This document shows positions 60,479-64,000 of a DNA stretch of 64,000 bases, piece after piece (the stretch's first letter is position 1; the number at the start of each line of letters is the position of its first letter). The translations under genes were made by a program, and so were the position numbers. Under the pieces are notes generated by a model that was not told where the DNA came from, did no database searches, and worked only from the letters and a program-made list of their open reading frames with translations. The DNA comes from Isoetes taiwanensis (Eukaryota; Streptophyta; Lycopodiopsida; Isoetales; Isoetaceae), in NCBI GenBank assembly GCA_021234155.1, contig JAJEKV010000047.1, positions 7,593,071 to 7,657,070 on the forward strand. The letters run 5' to 3'.

Positions 60479-60597
60479 CTCCAAATATTTTATTTGATAA
60501 ATAAAATTCGAAGTCTTTACAACTTAATATGTCTTAAATTGCACCCATTAAATTTTTTAATTTTTTTAATTTTTTAAAATTTTTTTAATATTTAGAG

Positions 60598-61023
60598 ACG
60601 TCGATGATCGACGTCCACCATGGCACGCCACCTGGCATGGTAGCGCGTGGGTTTGCCACGTCACCGCCCACTGAACGTCGATCATCGACGTCCAGCGTGG
60701 CACGCCACCGTGGCACGCACCGCCTGCCAACCTCCGGCGCGCGCCACCATGGTGACGCGCCGGTGACGTCGATCATCGGCGTTCAGGTGAACGCGATATT
60801 GCCACCGTGGCATCGCCACGTCAGGATTCGTCGATGATCGACGATCCATCGTCGACCATCGACGCCGCTATTTCGACACGTATTTCGACGGTTTTTGGTC
60901 GACGATCGACGGTCGTCAGTCGATATAGAGGTTTACCGTCGACCTTTGAACGTCGATGATCGACGTTGCATCGACGTTCAAAGGTCGATATAGACGTCGA
61001 AAAGGCTCAACGTTTTTGTAGTG
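60598..61023 (+). mobile_element. CACTA right end: subterminal palindrome array and terminal repeat
   Basis: The segment ends GGCTCAACGTTTTTGTAGTG at 61023; read inward this is CACTACAAAAACGTTGAGCC, a typical CACTA (En/Spm) terminus. Upstream, a sharply GC-rich stretch carries at least six copies of the palindrome CGTCGATNATCGACG or a close variant (60598, 60676, 60765, 60829, 60850, 60950). There is also a perfect 17-bp inverted repeat at 60941-60957 and 60970-60986 with a 12-bp loop. CACTA elements bind their accessory protein at repeated subterminal motifs, which this array resembles. The matching left end was not found in the window. Confidence 0.75.
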
Positions 61024-62510
61024 CTGCCTGTCTGTCTGTTGATGCAGATAGATTATGGGCAATGGATCAAATAAATTATTCTACTATTGAGTCAATGATG
61101 CAAGATGATATGGGCTAAACATTGAGATATATAGCAATGGTGCAAAAAATATGGCTAGTTGGTATCCTTGGAACCAAGATAGATTTCACATAACAGAAGG
61201 TTAATGCTATGGCGGTAGGTGATTTATCTGTAGGAACCAATCGTGGAAAGCAAAAGCTCATTTGAAGCGGAAGACCATTGCACAATTGAGACTAAGCTCT
61301 CATTGCTTGGAGATTGAAGTGGTAGATAACAAAAAGTACCACAAAAACTTTGTCCATATTGTGCAAGTCTAAGTAGAGATCACGCTCTTCTTTTACGCTC
61401 AATTGTTGATGTTATTTGAGACAGACTGCTACATGACTTGTTATGGTTACCTATTATCACAACCTTAGGAACTTACCTTCAAGATTATTGGAAGTCGAGG
61501 AGGAGCTATTTATGGGGGAAAGGAAATCACACGGCTTCACAGTCCTTGTTTCACTTGTGGCATGAGGGCATAACAAGGTGTGAATATGAATACATGCATG
61601 TAAACATAATGCATCATATTTAAACATTGAATTGAATGTAATTAAATCTCATCGTCTATAGAATAGAATAGAATAATGTTTTTATCGTCCACGGAGACCA
61701 ATTGGTCTATGGGACCAAGAGAGAGGTGGCTGTCGAGGTAGGCGTCCAAGGCTTGAAATTAAGAAATAAACCTTTTGGATGGGGCTCAGTTGCCTTGTAT
61801 GTGGATGGAACCAGTGAAGACCGCCGCAGATTGCTCAGAATAGTCACAAGAATAGTAACAGTAAGGAAATCTATTATTTTGAATGATTGTAATCTAATTG
61901 AATTAGTATGAAATATAAAGGTTGATAACTTTAAAATGGTAAAGAACCTGACAGATTGACCTATGAGATGGCTCTTAAGTAGATCCTCCTTGATAGAAGT
62001 AAAGGCGAATATGAGCATCTGGGTAGCTAATCGGTGAGTTGAGCATGAAGCTCAAGAATTGTGCCATCTGTGTTGTTTTGGCTCTTAAAGGTGGAGCTAT
62101 GATTCAGGATAATGTGGCAAGGATTACATGCAGTTGCGATCATCATGTTACATTGATTCTTAAGTGAAAGTGCTGGGTTTTGAGATTTTCCGTTAGTTAT
62201 GGAAAGTAGGCTTATAATAAAATGTATTAAATTCATAGCTCATGATTGAATTATAGCTATTGAGATGGAACTTTGAAGGTAAGGCATGATCTAAGATTGA
62301 ATAGTTTGGCCAAGAGAGTCATAGGAAGCTTATGGGGGCTTTTGAGTATGGCTCTGGCATGGAGCAGTGTTGGCGTAACCGATGAAGTACATAGGTGTTG
62401 GATTCATATCAATATGACAACCATGCTTGTGACTTCCTCGACATGTTTGTATTGTGATCATAGCGCTCTTGATATGTTGGTAAGGTCATAGATCTGCTAC
62501 CAAAAGGACA
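61024..62510. other. Unclassified flank with one exon-like frame
   Basis: Around 61684-61860 the plus strand reads VHGDQLVYGTKREVAVEVGV and FGWGSVALYVDGTSEDRRRL up to a donor-like AACA|GTAAGG. This is protein-like, but no family is recognised and no acceptor is clear. Frames at 61438-61623 and 62273-62491 have no motifs. Confidence 0.3.
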
Positions 62511-63702
62511 GGTTCAGCATCGATGGTTGGATTGCTATCAAGGTCTTCATCGTTGAGTTGCTACTAAAACATGGTTTAGGATGTATGAGTAACTTTGGCA
62601 AGGGAATTACATGAAGGTAAACATGGAGCATTGGATAAGCTACTTCAACATATATGGGCAACCTTAGCAAAGGGCAGAGTATGATTTAGGCACGCGTGTT
62701 TAGTAAATATTCTAATGAACATCACATCACATGTCATGGTCTTTGCATTGTTCTACTGTTGTCTTGGTCTTTTGATTATATACTTGGATCCTCCGGGGTC
62801 GGGTTTCTAGGTTCGGTGGCCTAGGTTGCTCCGGCATGCTCATGTTCATCTCTCATTCTCTATTATAGTCTTGTGCTCTGTGACACCGGGCGTGTCTTCC
62901 TCACAGGCGTAGCTTCCTGGTGAGGTTGTGCGTCAACTCTTGTGACTCCATGGTAAGAGGTCCTCCAGCGCCAGACATGGGTTGGGAAGGGTAGAGGTTC
63001 ACCCCACCAACTCCGCCAACGGGGCTCAAAATGTGAGCTGGATGGGCATCTCTCTGCTAACAGGGCCTACATGTAGGCTGGCTGAGCTTCCCATTGTCCC
63101 AGAGCTTCCCGGGCAGGGTTCAGCATCAAGATCTTCATCGTTGAGTTGCTACTAAAACATGGTTTAGGATGTAAGTAACTTTGGCAAGGGAATTACATAA
63201 AGGTAAACATGGCGCATTGGATAAGCTACTTCAACATATATGGGCAACCTCAGCAAGGGGCAGAATATGATCTAGGTACCTGTGTTTAGTAAATATTCTA
63301 ATGAACATCACATCACATGTCATGGTCTTTGCATTGTTCTACTGTTGTCTTCGTCTTTTGATTATATACTTGGATCCTCCGGGGTCGGGCTTCTAGGTTC
63401 GGTGGCCTAGGTTGCTCTGGCATGCTCATGTTCATCTCTGATCCTCTGTGGTATTCTTGTGCTCTGTGACACTGGGCGTGTCTTCCTCACAAGCGTAGCT
63501 TCATGGTGAGATTGTGTGTCAACTCTTGTGGCTCCATGGTAAGAGGTCCGCCAGCGCCAGATGTGGGCTAGGAAGGGTATGCGCATACGAGGTTCACCCC
63601 ACCAACTCCGCCAACGGGGCTCGGAATGTGAGCTGGCTGGGCATCTCTCTGCTAACAGGGCCTGCATGTAGGCTGGCTGAGCTTCCCATTGTCTCGGAGC
63701 TA
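62511..63702. repeat. Tandem duplication, period 606 bp
   Basis: The unit beginning GGTTCAGCATC at 62511 repeats at 63117 and runs to about 63702. Shared blocks include TTGAGTTGCTACTAAAACAT, GGATCCTCCGGGGTCGGG and CACCCCACCAACTCCGCCAA. Differences are point changes and small indels: the second unit has an extra CGCATAC near 63580 and lacks a GATGGTTGGATTGCTATC-type piece. No coding function; overlapping frames in it are not supported. Confidence 0.92.
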
Positions 63703-64000
63703 TGTTTCTGATGTTTTATTGTTCTGGCTATGTTCTTTGCTTTGTCGCTCAGAGTTTGGGATTTCCTTGGATTATGTTGTCATTGTCTTAGCACTGTACT
63801 CATGTAGGATTTTCCGTCTGTGTTTGTGCTTATCCAAGATTTCCAGAGTATTCCATGCATGCAAAGGCAGCCAGGGATCCCCACTTAGTCACGAGGACTA
63901 ACCCCAGTGGGTGTATGTGCAGCGAATCAACAAGCAGTGGTCAAGCTAACGGAGATAGTGTAGCCGAAGAGCATGGTCGTGCTAGAAGATTCTGAGCAAA
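63703..64000. other. Right edge, nothing recognised
   Basis: The single-copy continuation after the duplicated unit. A 70-codon plus frame (63689-63901) straddles the boundary and has no motif. Confidence 0.35.

Overview
The window reads as nuclear DNA of a land plant or close relative with a large, repeat-rich genome. The evidence is a plant-type nodulin-like (NFD4-type) MFS transporter relic, plant-style LINE 3' ends with a reverse-transcriptase zinc-binding domain, a CACTA terminus, an LTR element with a tRNA-iMet-like primer site, GT-AG introns and a SINE-like Pol III promoter. pogo/Tigger-type DDE transposases are common in bryophytes, lycophytes, ferns and conifers, so a non-flowering plant is a reasonable guess, but the sequence alone does not settle it. 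I see no complete intact host gene; nearly everything recognisable is mobile-element debris or pseudogene.

Layout. 1-9.7 kb: gene-poor DNA with a small tandem repeat (0.76-0.93 kb), a GC-rich block bounded by inverted repeats (3.08-4.55 kb), a frameshifted MFS pseudogene (5.36-6.12 kb, minus), a long AT-rich foldback element (7.72-8.52 kb) and a three-unit tandem repeat (8.93-9.10 kb). 9.7-14.7 kb: a purine-rich, strand-asymmetric tract without recognisable genes. 15-17.7 kb: a degraded protein fragment (Rep-like?) and a near-perfect hairpin. 17.7-23.4 kb: no gene I recognise. 23.4-26.4 kb: a short LTR retroelement on the minus strand with two LTRs, primer site, polypurine tract and a decayed gag. 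It abuts a second copy of the protein fragment seen at 16 kb. 27-43 kb: mostly unclassified, with hypothetical ORFs (34.1-34.8, 39.0-39.8 kb) and several tandem repeats (33.4, 36.5-37.1, 37.2-37.7 kb).

43.4-59.3 kb is a nested transposon cluster. It holds LINE fragments at 43.4-44.5 (minus), 51.1-52.1 (minus), 55.8-56.7 (plus, with target-site duplication) and 58.3-59.2 kb (plus). It also holds a 2.9-3.0 kb direct duplication (45.9-48.8 and 52.2-55.2 kb), each copy carrying a Tigger-type transposase relic, and a third transposase core fused in frame to the second copy. A SINE candidate and microsatellites lie between them. 59.8-61.0 kb looks like the 3' end of a CACTA element: a two-exon gene end followed by a palindrome-rich subterminal region and a CACTA terminus. 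The last 1.5 kb contains a ~606-bp tandem duplication.

No operon or pathway can be inferred. The biology here is transposon nesting, duplication and decay. The points most worth following are the repeated YCLKD-motif protein family (16 and 26 kb), the tandem DDE core, the CACTA subterminal palindrome array and the 17.5-kb hairpin. All translations were read by eye, so frames, splice sites and boundaries are approximate unless stated otherwise.
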